Shown: positions 27,860 to 37,413 of the stretch, piece after piece | How the letters are laid out: each line of letters opens with the position of its first letter | Numbering within the stretch: the first letter of the stretch is position 1 | NCBI RefSeq assembly: GCF_000565285.1 | Contig: NZ_APVL01000004.1 | Coordinates: 248,001 to 312,000 of the forward strand | Origin: Cytobacillus firmus DS1 | Lineage (GTDB): Bacteria > Bacillota > Bacilli > Bacillales > Cytobacillaceae | Length of the DNA stretch: 64,000 nt | Reading direction: 5' to 3' | Notes under the pieces: model-generated | Database searches by the model: none | Seen by the model: only the letters and a program-made list of their open reading frames with translations | Told to the model about the DNA's origin: nothing | Program-made: the position numbers and the translations under genes

Positions 27860-28129
27860 ATGACTCCAGAAACAGTAATATCCATTGCAGAAAGAGGGAT
27901 CATCACCGTATTGATGATTTGCGGTCCCTTGCTAATTCTGGCACTAGTAGTCGGCTTGGTAGTCAGCATCTTTCAGGCTACAACCCAAATTCAGGAACAG
28001 ACACTGGCTTTTATTCCTAAAATTGTAGCGGTCCTTGTCGGTGTTGTTTTCTTTGGACCATGGATGCTTAGCCATATGCTATCTTATGCAAATGAGATTT
28101 TTTCTAATTTGACCAGGTTTGTAGGCTGA
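27860..28129 (+). CDS. fliQ: Flagellar export gate protein FliQ
   Basis: FliQ is an 89-residue, two-helix gate subunit. The motif VVSIFQATTQIQEQTLAFIPKI between the membrane segments is diagnostic in part. AGCAGGTGA precedes ATG 27860, and fliR starts 4 bases after its stop. Confidence 0.96.
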   Translation: MTPETVISIAERGIITVLMICGPLLILALVVGLVVSIFQATTQIQEQTLAFIPKIVAVLVGVVFFGPWMLSHMLSYANEIFSNLTRFVG

Positions 28130-28133
28130 TGAC

Positions 28134-28910
28134 ATGTTAGATTTTCTGCCTTCTTTTCCTGCTTTTTTACTTATTTTTGTAAGGGTGACATCTTTCTTTT
28201 TAATGATGCCCCTTTTTTCATACAGATCCATTCCGGCATCACACAAAATTGGCCTTGGCTTCTTTTTGGCCTGGATTATGTTCCTCGGAATGGATGTCCC
28301 GGCTCTTGAAATTGACGGTACTTATTTTCTATTAATCATAAAAGAAGCATTGGTTGGGCTGATGGTTGGATTTATTGCCTATTTGATTCTTTCAGCCATT
28401 CAAATTGCCGGAGGATTTATTGATTTTCAGATGGGTTTTGCCATAGCGAATGTGATTGATCCGCAGACAGGAGCGCAGAGCCCATTAATGGGACAGTATT
28501 TGTACACGATCGCTCTCTTTTTTTTATTAACTGTCAATGGACATCATCTCATGCTTGATGGAGTGTTTTACAGCTATAATTTTATCCCGCTTGATCAGGC
28601 ATGGATTTCTTTCGGGAATGAAAATATGACTGAATATGTCATAAAAGCCATGAATACGATGTTCGTTATTGCCTTTCAGATGTCCATCCCTGTTGTCGGC
28701 AGTCTGTTTCTCGTGGATGTCGCGTTAGGGATTGTCGCAAGGACAGTTCCGCAGCTAAATGTTTTCGTCGTCGGGCTTCCTTTGAAAATAGGCGTCAGTT
28801 TTATTGTCCTCATAATTGTTATGAGTGTATTAATATACGCGTTTTCCATTGCAATTGAAACGATGCTGGAAACAATGAGAGGGCTGATGGAGCTTATGGG
28901 AGGTTCATAG
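28134..28910 (+). CDS. fliR: Flagellar export gate protein FliR
   Basis: FliR completes the FliPQR gate. The 258-residue protein has about six membrane segments. Conserved features are QIAGGFIDFQMGFAIANVID (residues 84-103) and PQLNVFVVGLPLKIG near 205. Spacing to fliQ (4 bases) and flhB (1 base) indicates one translational block. Confidence 0.96.
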   Translation: MLDFLPSFPAFLLIFVRVTSFFLMMPLFSYRSIPASHKIGLGFFLAWIMFLGMDVPALEIDGTYFLLIIKEALVGLMVGFIAYLILSAIQIAGGFIDFQMGFAIANVIDPQTGAQSPLMGQYLYTIALFFLLTVNGHHLMLDGVFYSYNFIPLDQAWISFGNENMTEYVIKAMNTMFVIAFQMSIPVVGSLFLVDVALGIVARTVPQLNVFVVGLPLKIGVSFIVLIIVMSVLIYAFSIAIETMLETMRGLMELMGGS

Positions 28911-28911
28911 A

Positions 28912-29997
28912 ATGAAGTTATTGCTTTCTTTAGATCTCCAGCTGTTTTCCGGAGAAAAAACAGAAAAAGCCACTCCGAAAAAGAGGCAGGATTCCAGAAA
29001 AAAAGGACAAGTAGCCAAAAGCCAGGATGTTAATACAGCCATCGTCCTTTTAGCGGTGTTTCTGTTTTTGCTGTTTGCCGGATCGTATTTGAAGAATATC
29101 ATCCTTTATATATTTACGCACTCATTTAATGATTATATGATGATGCCTCTGACAGAGGCGAATGTTCAGGTGATCTTTCTTGATGTCTTAAAGGAACTGG
29201 TACTTTTTTTAGGTCCGATCATGCTGATTGCTATGCTTGCGGGTGTGCTTGCTAACTTCATGCAGGTAGGTACTCTTTTGTCAACAGAAGCAATACAGCC
29301 TAAATTGGAGAAATTGGATCCAATAAAAGGCTTTAAGCGCATTTTTTCCATGAGGGCGATCGTGGAGCTGCTGAAGTCGATGCTCAAGATTGCTTTTGTG
29401 GGTGTCGCTGCATTTGCGGTTTTATGGTTAAGAATAGATGAAATATTAATTCTTTCTCAAAAATCAGTTGGAACGGCGCTGGCCACCATTGCAAGTCTAA
29501 CCGTTCAAATGGGCTTAATAGCATCAGCAGCTCTCCTATTTTTATCAGTTTTGGATTATCTCTATCAAAAATATGATTTTGAAAAAAATATCCGCATGTC
29601 TAAACAAGACATTAAAGACGAACACAAAAATAGTGAAGGAGACCCTTTAATTAAATCCAAGATCAAACAAAGACAGAGGGAAATGGCAATGAGAAGGATG
29701 ATGCAGGAAGTCCCTAAAGCGGATGTGGTTATCACGAACCCTACACATTTTGCCATAGCCCTGAGCTATGATGAAACAAAAAGTGATGCTCCGATTGTAG
29801 TTGCGAAAGGTGTGGACTTTGTTGCCCAAAAGATTAAATTGATTGCAAAGGAGCATGATGTGATTGCAGTTGAAAACAGGCCGCTTGCCAGGGCTCTTTA
29901 TAGTCAGGCGGAAATTGGCCAAGCCATCCCTGAAGAATTTTTCAAAGCTGTTGCAGAGATTTTAGCATATGTGTACAGAACTAAAAACAAAATTTAA
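28912..29997 (+). CDS. flhB: Flagellar export specificity switch FlhB
   Basis: FlhB controls the change from rod/hook to filament export. The 361-residue protein opens with the charged EKTEKATPKKRQDSRKKGQ motif, has four membrane segments, and carries the self-cleavage site NPTH in VVITNPTHFAIALSYD near residue 277. It is complete, unlike the paralogue ylqH at the start of the window. A dispersed repeat fills the gap to flhA. Confidence 0.97.
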   Translation: MKLLLSLDLQLFSGEKTEKATPKKRQDSRKKGQVAKSQDVNTAIVLLAVFLFLLFAGSYLKNIILYIFTHSFNDYMMMPLTEANVQVIFLDVLKELVLFLGPIMLIAMLAGVLANFMQVGTLLSTEAIQPKLEKLDPIKGFKRIFSMRAIVELLKSMLKIAFVGVAAFAVLWLRIDEILILSQKSVGTALATIASLTVQMGLIASAALLFLSVLDYLYQKYDFEKNIRMSKQDIKDEHKNSEGDPLIKSKIKQRQREMAMRRMMQEVPKADVVITNPTHFAIALSYDETKSDAPIVVAKGVDFVAQKIKLIAKEHDVIAVENRPLARALYSQAEIGQAIPEEFFKAVAEILAYVYRTKNKI

Positions 29998-30045
29998 CCA
30001 GAGAAATATGGAATAGCTGGTCATAGGAAGCTGTTGAATGGCTGC

Positions 30046-30065
30046 CAAGGCGTTTCCGCTTTTGT
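30046..30065 (+). repeat. Degenerate 3' remnant of the dispersed repeat
   Basis: CAAGGCGTTTCCGCTTTTGT matches the 3' end of the two full repeat copies with few changes. No matching 5' half is visible upstream, so it looks like a truncated older copy 35 bases before the full one. Confidence 0.5.
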
Positions 30066-30099
30066 AAAATAAGAAAGTATTGATCTTTGAACTGCGATA

Positions 30100-30167
30100 A
30101 CTGTCTAGCTCCAGCGCCTACCCCCTCGAGGTGTCGGGGGTGAGCAAGGCGCTTGCGCTTTTCTTGT
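30100..30167 (+). repeat. Dispersed structured repeat, copy 1 (before flhA)
   Basis: The element begins CTGTCTAGCTCCAGCGCCT and ends CAAGGCGCTTGCGCTTTTCT. It folds as an outer 7-bp stem (30113-30119 with 30147-30153) and an inner stem ACCCCC/GGGGGT (30120-30125 with 30136-30141), with a GAGCA bulge. It ends just before the flhA ribosome site (AAGGAGAG). A second copy lies at 46377-46503. Confidence 0.8.
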
Positions 30168-30182
30168 AAGGAGAGAGTTTTG

Positions 30183-32219
30183 ATGCAAGTAAGAGACTTA
30201 TCAGTATTGATGAGTGTAATTTTAATAGTAGCCATGCTTATTATTCCTTTTCCGCCTTGGCTTTTAAGTGTACTGATAATCATTAATATTGCGCTTGCAC
30301 TTATGGTTTTGCTGACGGCCATGAATATGAAGGAAGCGCTCGAATTTTCCATTTTTCCTTCCTTAATATTGTTAATGACATTATTCAGGCTGGGTTTGAA
30401 TGTTTCTACAACCAGATCCATTTTATCGGAAGGGGAAGCAGGAAAGGTCGTTGAAACATTCGGTTCATTTGTAACCGGCGGTAATGTTATAGTCGGACTC
30501 GTTGTATTCTTAATTCTTATTATTATTCAATTTATCGTCATTACCAAAGGATCTGAGAGGGTTTCCGAAGTGGCGGCGCGTTTTACACTTGACGCCATGC
30601 CGGGTAAACAGATGAGCATCGATGCAGACTTAAATGCAGGTATGATCTCTGAGCATGAAGCCCGGGAACGCCGTGAAAAAATCAGCCGTGAATCTGACTT
30701 TTACGGTTCGATGGATGGTGCCAGTAAATTTGTTAAAGGTGACGCCATTGCCGGGATCATTATTACGCTTATCAACTTATTATTTGGCGTTGTCATTGGC
30801 ATGGTGCAGCTGGGGCTCCCGTTTGCAGAGGCTGCCATGAAATATTCAATGCTGACGGTTGGAGACGGAATTGTCAGTCAAATTCCGGCTCTGTTAATCT
30901 CCACAGCAACGGGTATTGTAGTAACAAGGGCAGCATCAGATGGAAATATTGGAAAAGACATTACTTCCCAGCTGTTTGCTTATCCGAAAATGTTATATGT
31001 CACTGGCGGAACTATCATTCTGCTAGGGTTATTGACACCGATAGGGCTTGTTTTAACACTGCCGATTGGCGGCTTGATGATTTTTGGCGGATATACGATA
31101 GCTAAGACTCCACAGCCGGATAAAGATCAGCTGCTGGAGATGGAAGAAGAGGTCGAAAGCGATGAAATGAAAAGTCCTGAAAGCGTGGTTAACCTATTAA
31201 ATGTAGATCCGATAGAATTCGAGTTTGGCTATGGGTTAATACCTCTTGCCGATACGAATCAGGGCGGGGACCTTCTTGACAGGATTGTAATGATCAGAAG
31301 GCAGCTGGCGATTGAATTGGGCCTAGTCATTCCGGTAGTTAGAATACGTGATAATATTCAGCTGCAGCCGAATGAATACAGATTGAAGATTAAAGGAAAT
31401 GAAATGGCCCGCGGCGAGCTTCTGCTAGATCATTATTTGGCAATGAGTCCTGGTATTGAAGATGATAGCATCGAAGGAATTGATACGATTGAGCCTTCCT
31501 TCGGCCTGCCGGCAAAATGGATAACAGAAGAAATGAAGGAGCAGGCAGAAATTTTCGGCTATACAGTCGTTGACCCGCCATCTGTTGTTTCTACTCATAT
31601 TACAGAAATTATAAAAAGCAATGCTCATGAGTTATTAGGCCGCCAGGAAACAAAGCAGCTGATTGATCATGTTAAGGAAAGCTATCCAATCCTTGTTGAA
31701 GAAGTTACACCAAATCCATTGTCTGTTGGTGAAGTTCAAAAGGTGCTTGCAAAACTATTGAGGGAAAACGTTTCGATCCGAAATTTGCCGGTTATCTTTG
31801 AAACACTTGCTGATTTTGCCAAATCTACAAGTGATACAGATTTGCTTACAGAATATGCCCGTCAGGCTTTGGCCAGACAAATTACCAGCCAGTTTTCACA
31901 GCAGGGTGACTCTATAAAAGTCGTTACCCTATCAGGGAGAGTCGAGAAAATGGTTGCAGAAGGTGTTCAGCAGACAGAACATGGGAATTATTTATCCATG
32001 GATCCAACGGTATCCCAGAATATTCTTGAATCAATTGCTTCCCAGGTTGAACAGCTTTCATTGATGGAGCAGACGCCAATTGTCCTTTGTTCTCCAGCAG
32101 TCAGAATGTATGTCAGGCAATTAACAGAAAGGTATTTCCCGCAGATACCGATCCTTTCCTATAACGAGCTGGAAGCAAATGCGGAAGTTCAAAGTGTCGG
32201 GGTGGTGAATATAGATTGA
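30183..32219 (+). CDS. flhA: Flagellar export gate protein FlhA
   Basis: FlhA is the large gate protein of flagellar export. ATG 30183 follows AAGGAGAG (30168-30175) and gives 678 residues. About eight membrane segments cover residues 1-330. The conserved cytoplasmic loop FTLDAMPGKQMSIDADLNAG (about 140-159) and the C-terminal docking domain beginning near VNLLNVDPIEFEFGYGLIP follow. An in-frame start at 30153 would run through the dispersed repeat and is unlikely. The stop overlaps flhF by 4 bases. Confidence 0.97.
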   Translation: MQVRDLSVLMSVILIVAMLIIPFPPWLLSVLIIINIALALMVLLTAMNMKEALEFSIFPSLILLMTLFRLGLNVSTTRSILSEGEAGKVVETFGSFVTGGNVIVGLVVFLILIIIQFIVITKGSERVSEVAARFTLDAMPGKQMSIDADLNAGMISEHEARERREKISRESDFYGSMDGASKFVKGDAIAGIIITLINLLFGVVIGMVQLGLPFAEAAMKYSMLTVGDGIVSQIPALLISTATGIVVTRAASDGNIGKDITSQLFAYPKMLYVTGGTIILLGLLTPIGLVLTLPIGGLMIFGGYTIAKTPQPDKDQLLEMEEEVESDEMKSPESVVNLLNVDPIEFEFGYGLIPLADTNQGGDLLDRIVMIRRQLAIELGLVIPVVRIRDNIQLQPNEYRLKIKGNEMARGELLLDHYLAMSPGIEDDSIEGIDTIEPSFGLPAKWITEEMKEQAEIFGYTVVDPPSVVSTHITEIIKSNAHELLGRQETKQLIDHVKESYPILVEEVTPNPLSVGEVQKVLAKLLRENVSIRNLPVIFETLADFAKSTSDTDLLTEYARQALARQITSQFSQQGDSIKVVTLSGRVEKMVAEGVQQTEHGNYLSMDPTVSQNILESIASQVEQLSLMEQTPIVLCSPAVRMYVRQLTERYFPQIPILSYNELEANAEVQSVGVVNID

Positions 32220-33364
32220 AGGTAAAAAAGTTCATGGCAGCGTCCATGCCTGATGCGATGAAACAAATACGCGCGGAACTGGGTAAGGATGCAGTAATTA
32301 TAAATTCACGAGTAGTATATACAGGCGGGGTTTTAGGCTTTTTTAAAAAGAGAAATATAGAAATAATGGCAGCGGCGGATTCAAATAAGGAAATAGAGCA
32401 AAAACCCGCTGTTAAGCCTGCAGCAATCCCTGCTGCTTCAAATCATTTCAAGGGAAACACTGAAGATTCTCAATTTCCCGGATCAGGAACATCAGATGAG
32501 CTGATTAGAGAGATAAGCAGCCTGAAACAAATGATGTCCTCATTGGCAGGTGGAAAGCAGATAAGTACTGTCTACCCTGAAGCGATAAGAAAAGTCATGC
32601 AATTACTTAATGAACAGGAAATTGACAAGTCAATACAGGATCAGGTACTTCAAGTATTGCTGGAAAAATGGTACTTGGGCGGTGCCAAAGCTAAAGCTGC
32701 TGAAGTGGAAGCCTGGATGCAAGAAGAGCTTATAAAGCAAATTGAGGATATTCCATTCTGCGGGATTTCTTTCACCAAAAAATATATCAATGTAGCAGGT
32801 CCTACTGGAGTAGGGAAAACAACTACCTTGGCGAAGATGGCAGCAGAGTGTGTGATTAAACATAAAAAAAAGGCTGCATTTATCACAGCCGACACCTACA
32901 GGATAGCTGCGATCGATCAATTAAAAACATATGCAGGCATCCTGGATATACCTTTAGAAGTTTGCTACACAATAGATGACTTCAGACAGGCAGCAGAGAA
33001 ACTGAAAGAATATGACCTTGTTTTAATAGATACAGCCGGACGGAATTTCAGGAACAGAAAGTATGTAGAAGATTTAAAGAATGTGATTGATTTCGAGCAG
33101 GAGATGGAAACTTTTTTAGTGCTCTCGCTTACTGCGAAACAAAAGGATATGGAAGATATATTTAATCAGTTCTCAATTATAGACATTGATAAGCTTATCT
33201 TCACAAAGGCAGATGAAACGTCAACTTACGGTGCGATGTACAACATCATTCATAAATATAAAAAGGGCACAGCTTATATTACAAATGGCCAGGATGTTCC
33301 TGATGATATCCTGACGGCAGGGCCGGTAGATATTGTAAAACAACTAATGGGGAATAAGAAATGA
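32216..33364 (+). CDS. flhF: Flagellar biosynthesis GTPase FlhF
   Basis: FlhF is an SRP-type GTPase that sets flagellum placement. It starts at TTG 32216, overlapping flhA, and has 382 residues. The N-terminal MKVKKFMAASMPDAMKQI and basic linker precede the NG domain with [15 protein letters not shown] near residue 195, DTYRIAAIDQLK and DTAGR. flhG overlaps its end by 4 bases. Confidence 0.95.
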   Translation: MKVKKFMAASMPDAMKQIRAELGKDAVIINSRVVYTGGVLGFFKKRNIEIMAAADSNKEIEQKPAVKPAAIPAASNHFKGNTEDSQFPGSGTSDELIREISSLKQMMSSLAGGKQISTVYPEAIRKVMQLLNEQEIDKSIQDQVLQVLLEKWYLGGAKAKAAEVEAWMQEELIKQIEDIPFCGISFTKKYINVAGPTGVGKTTTLAKMAAECVIKHKKKAAFITADTYRIAAIDQLKTYAGILDIPLEVCYTIDDFRQAAEKLKEYDLVLIDTAGRNFRNRKYVEDLKNVIDFEQEMETFLVLSLTAKQKDMEDIFNQFSIIDIDKLIFTKADETSTYGAMYNIIHKYKKGTAYITNGQDVPDDILTAGPVDIVKQLMGNKK

Positions 33365-34233
33365 ACGATCAGGCAGAAAGGCTAAGAGCCAGGCTGAAAG
33401 AAGAAGACAGCCGAAGTCATCAATTTAAAACAATAGCGGTGGTTAGCGGAAAAGGGGGAGTAGGGAAATCAAATTTCTCATTGAATTTCTCTATTTCCCT
33501 ATGCAAAAGGGGCCACAGAGTATTGTTATTCGATATGGATATCGGCATGGGGAATGTTGAGATTCTTATGGGAAGATCAGCCAGTTATTCAATTGCTGAT
33601 TTTTTAGAAAAGAATATGCCTTTAAATAATATTATTTCAGAGGGACCATATGGACTGGATTATATTGGAGGCGGGACGGGTCTTTCGCATATTGTGAAAC
33701 TCGATGATGAGCAAATTTCAAGATTCACCGGAGAACTTGCCCAACTAATTCAAAATTATGATTATATCATCTTTGATATGGGTGCAGGCATTACAGAAGA
33801 ATCCGCGAAGTTCATACTCTCAGTTCAGGAAATTGCGGTCATTACTACACCTGAACCAACGTCCATCACTGATGCATACTCAGTAATGAAGCATATACAT
33901 CTTTTGGATGATAAGATACCATTTCATTTGGTAATTAATCGGTCTGAAGGAGAGAGAGAAGGGCAGGAAACATTTAAGAGGATTTCTGCTGTTGCATCAA
34001 GATTCTTAGGGAGAGATGCTGACCTCCTGGGAATTATTCCGGATGATCGCAGCATAAAGCAGGCTGTGAAACGGCAAATTCCTTTCATTATTTATCAGGA
34101 AAATTCAGCTGCTTCAAAAGCGATTCGGAATATGACTGAGAAAGTTGGCGGCGGAGCTGGCGGGGAGACTGGTGAATATCATACTTCCCAGTTTATTTCA
34201 AAGCTCAAAAAATTTCTTTTTAATAGGGGGTGA
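33361..34233 (+). CDS. flhG: Flagellar number/placement ATPase FlhG (YlxH)
   Basis: FlhG is a MinD-type ATPase that works with FlhF. The N-terminal activation helix contains QAERLRARL (FlhF-stimulating region in the family). The deviant Walker A is VSGKGGVGKSNFS near residue 29, and DMDIGMGNVEIL follows. It has 290 residues. The C-terminal tail ends in basic residues (SKLKKFLFNRG). ATGA overlap with flhF indicates coupling. Confidence 0.95.
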   Translation: MNDQAERLRARLKEEDSRSHQFKTIAVVSGKGGVGKSNFSLNFSISLCKRGHRVLLFDMDIGMGNVEILMGRSASYSIADFLEKNMPLNNIISEGPYGLDYIGGGTGLSHIVKLDDEQISRFTGELAQLIQNYDYIIFDMGAGITEESAKFILSVQEIAVITTPEPTSITDAYSVMKHIHLLDDKIPFHLVINRSEGEREGQETFKRISAVASRFLGRDADLLGIIPDDRSIKQAVKRQIPFIIYQENSAASKAIRNMTEKVGGGAGGETGEYHTSQFISKLKKFLFNRG

Positions 34234-34239
34234 ATCAGC

Positions 34240-35336
34240 TTGAAGAGTGTCAAAGTGCTTGTAGTAGATGATTCAGCCTTTATGAGGAAACTGATTGCGG
34301 ATCTCTTGTCTGAAGATGAGAGAATTCAAGTTATTGGGACAGCCAGAAACGGAGAAGAGGGCTTAAGGAAAATTAAAGAATTAAATCCTGATGCAGTAAC
34401 CATGGATGTTGAAATGCCGGTCCTAAACGGCCTGGAGGCTCTCAAAATAATTATGAAAACTATGCCTGTTCCTGTAGTCATGCTTTCAAGCACAACGAAG
34501 GAAGGTACTGAAAACACCTTTACAGCCATGGAATATGGGGCAGTAGATTTTATAGCGAAGCCATCTGGGCCAATCTCACTTGACCTGCATAAAATAAAAA
34601 CTGAATTAACAGATAAAGTAGTGCAGGCAAGCAAAGCGAATATGAAAGGGCTGGTTAATTTTTCAGGTAGTGGAAAAAAACTGCCGGACTTCACCGGAGT
34701 TATAGTAAAATAGAACCGTGTAAATCTATTCAGCTCAATCGTTCTGCTGATGAACCGAGCCTAAAAGTCAAACAGATTATCTGTATAGGAACTTCCACGG
34801 GCGGACCTCGTGCACTTCAAAAAGTGCTGAATGATCTTCCAGGAAATCTTAACGCACCGATTCTGATTGTACAGCATATGCCTGCCGGATTTACGAAGTC
34901 ACTGGCAAGCAGACTAAACGGATTATCGTCGTTATCTGTTAAGGAAGCCGAAGATGGGGATATTCTTAAAAACGGCACAGCCTATATTGCTCCTGGTGGC
35001 TTTCACCTGACAGCAGCAAGGTCAGGCAGGGATCTTGTGATTCATCTGGATGAATCACCGCCAAGGAACGGACACAGGCCTTCAGTTGATGTGATGTTTG
35101 AATCTGTAGGTGAAATTAAAGAGATCAGAAAAATTGCTGTCATAATGACAGGAATGGGAGCAGATGGCAGAAATGGCCTGGTGGCAATGAAGAAAAGCGG
35201 TGAAGTGAAAGCCATTGCTGAATCAAAAGAATCATCAATTGTATTTGGAATGCCAAGAGCAGTGATTGAATCTGGCCTTGCAGATGAGGTGCAGAATATT
35301 GAACGTATAGCAGAATCCATATTGAAATATGTTTAA
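34240..35336 (+). pseudogene. cheB: CheB methylesterase, interrupted by a -1 frameshift
   Basis: CheB removes methyl groups from chemoreceptors when phosphorylated by CheA. The first frame (TTG 34240 to TAG 34713) encodes the receiver domain with D10, D11, D56 and K (IAKPSG). The second frame, open from 34671 to 35336, encodes the linker and the methylesterase domain, with all catalytic residues: Ser in GTSTGGP, His in IVQHMPAGFT, Asp in MTGMGADG. Its catalytic serine lies upstream of any good start, so separate translation would not give an active enzyme. The frames overlap across an A7 run (34674-34680) in phase for -1 slippage. A sequencing error, a real mutation or programmed frameshifting are all possible. 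Confidence 0.85.
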
Positions 35337-35354
35337 AGCCGAGGGGGCAGGCAC

Positions 35355-37391
35355 ATGGAGATGAACCAATATTTAGAGGTATTTATCGAAGAAAGCAAGG
35401 AGCATTTGCAGTCGTGCAATGAACAGCTTCTTGAATTAGAAAAAAATCCTGATGATATAAAAATAGTTAATGAGATATTCAGGTCTGCTCATACGCTGAA
35501 AGGCATGTCGGCCACCATGGGGTATGAAGATCTCGCAAATCTAACTCATCAGATGGAAAATGTTCTTGATGCAATCAGAAATCAGAAGATTAAGGTAAAT
35601 GGTGAAATTCTCGATGTTGTTTTTCTGGCTGTTGATGATCTTGAAGCAATGGTCCTATCAATAGCAGAAGGCGGAGACGGAAAAAGGGATGTTTCCATAG
35701 CTGTTGAAAAGTTGATGCTTATTGAAAAAGGGGAAAGCCCGGCACTGTCAAAAGCAAGAGCCGAAACGGCAGCAGCAATTGCTGAACCTCCAGGACCAGT
35801 CAAGAGTACATATGATGATTTCGAGTGGACCGTGATTCAGCAATCGAAGGAGCAGGGCTTTGAAACCTATGAAATTTCAATAGCCTTGCGGGCAGATTGT
35901 CTGCTGAAAGCAGCCAGAGTCTATATGGTTTTTGAGGTCCTTGAGAAGAGCGGGGAAGTGATCAAAGCCACTCCTTCTGTTGAGCAGCTTGAAGAGGAGC
36001 AATTTGATCAGGAATTCTCTGTAACAATTGTGACCCAAGAAACACCCGAAGTTATCCGTCAGAAATTGTTGAAGGTCTCAGAAGTGGATAGGATAGATGT
36101 GGTCGAGGTTTCTATGGGGGATTACATCTCCCGGGAAACCGTGAAGGATGAAGGTACCCTGAAGCCTGATGTGGAGGAGAAGGCAGATCGTGCTTCAGAG
36201 ATGCCAAAAGAGGAAAAGAAGGCGCCTGCAGCAAAGCAAGTCAGCAACAAAACCATTAGGGTGAATATCGAGAGACTGGATATCCTTATGAACCTGTTTG
36301 AAGAATTGGTGATTGACAGAGGCAGGCTTGAACAAATATCCAAGGAATTAAACAATCAGGAACTTCATGAAACAGTTGAGCATATGTCAAGGATATCCGG
36401 AGACCTGCAGAATATTATTCTGAATATGCGCATGGTCCCAATAGAAACAGTATTCAATCGTTTCCCGAGAATGGTCAGACAATTAGCAAGAGATTTAAAT
36501 AAAAAGATCAATCTAGAAATTGTCGGTGCAGATACTGAACTGGACCGAACGGTTATCGATGAAATTGGCGATCCGCTTGTTCACTTAATCCGAAATGCAT
36601 TAGACCATGGTGTAGAAACACCGGAAGTCCGTAAAGCAATTGGTAAAAACGAAGAAGGAAATGTCATTCTAAAGGCTTATCACAGCGGCAATCATGTTTT
36701 CATAGAAATAGAGGATGATGGCGCAGGCATAAACAAAGATAAGGTTATAAAGAAAGCATTAAAAAATGGCATCATTACAGAGCAAAGCGCTTCAGCATTA
36801 ACGGACAAGCAGGCATATGAACTTATTTTTGCCTCAGGATTCTCAACTGCGGATAAAATCTCAGATGTTTCCGGACGGGGTGTAGGGCTGGATGTTGTCA
36901 AGAATACAATTGAGTCATTGGGAGGATCAGTTTCAATTGATTCAAAAGTTGGACAGGGGTCCATATTCTCCATTCAGCTGCCATTAACTTTATCCATTAT
37001 TTCTGTCATGCTCGTCGAGATTGAGAAGGAAAAATACGCAATCCCTCTATCTTCTATTATTGAAACTGCTATTATCAGGAAAGCAGATGTCTTAAGTGCA
37101 CATAATCAGAAAGTGATTGATTTCAGAGGCAAGGTTGTTCCGCTCCTTTCATTGAAGGAAATCTTTGAAGTGCCATCTGACAATCATGAAGATGAATTTA
37201 TTTCCGTTGTTATCGTAAGAAAAGGGGAAAAGATGGCCGGGCTTGTGGTGGATTCCTTTATCGGGCAGCAGGAAGTCGTTTTAAAATCACTTGGAAACTA
37301 CTTAACAAGTGTGTTTGCCATTTCCGGAGCAACTATATTAGGAGATGGACAGGTTGCCCTGATAGTGGACTGCAATGCATTGATTAAATAA
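35355..37391 (+). CDS. cheA: Chemotaxis histidine kinase CheA
   Basis: CheA phosphorylates CheY and CheB in response to receptors. The 678-residue protein has the P1 domain with H46 (RSAHTLKGM), a P2-type region (about 155-265), the P3 dimer helices, the P4 kinase with N box HLIRNALDHGVE, DDGAGI and GRGVGLDVV, and a C-terminal CheW-like P5 domain. ATG 35355 follows GAGGGGG. It is complete, in contrast to cheB just upstream. Confidence 0.97.
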   Translation: MEMNQYLEVFIEESKEHLQSCNEQLLELEKNPDDIKIVNEIFRSAHTLKGMSATMGYEDLANLTHQMENVLDAIRNQKIKVNGEILDVVFLAVDDLEAMVLSIAEGGDGKRDVSIAVEKLMLIEKGESPALSKARAETAAAIAEPPGPVKSTYDDFEWTVIQQSKEQGFETYEISIALRADCLLKAARVYMVFEVLEKSGEVIKATPSVEQLEEEQFDQEFSVTIVTQETPEVIRQKLLKVSEVDRIDVVEVSMGDYISRETVKDEGTLKPDVEEKADRASEMPKEEKKAPAAKQVSNKTIRVNIERLDILMNLFEELVIDRGRLEQISKELNNQELHETVEHMSRISGDLQNIILNMRMVPIETVFNRFPRMVRQLARDLNKKINLEIVGADTELDRTVIDEIGDPLVHLIRNALDHGVETPEVRKAIGKNEEGNVILKAYHSGNHVFIEIEDDGAGINKDKVIKKALKNGIITEQSASALTDKQAYELIFASGFSTADKISDVSGRGVGLDVVKNTIESLGGSVSIDSKVGQGSIFSIQLPLTLSIISVMLVEIEKEKYAIPLSSIIETAIIRKADVLSAHNQKVIDFRGKVVPLLSLKEIFEVPSDNHEDEFISVVIVRKGEKMAGLVVDSFIGQQEVVLKSLGNYLTSVFAISGATILGDGQVALIVDCNALIK

Positions 37392-37413
37392 ATTTTGACG
37401 AGGAGTGAACATG

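Noticed and set aside
34824-35336. Independent gene for a stand-alone CheB methylesterase domain
   Set aside because: The GTG start has no ribosome site and would remove the catalytic GTSTGG motif encoded just upstream in the same frame. The segment belongs to the frameshifted cheB.
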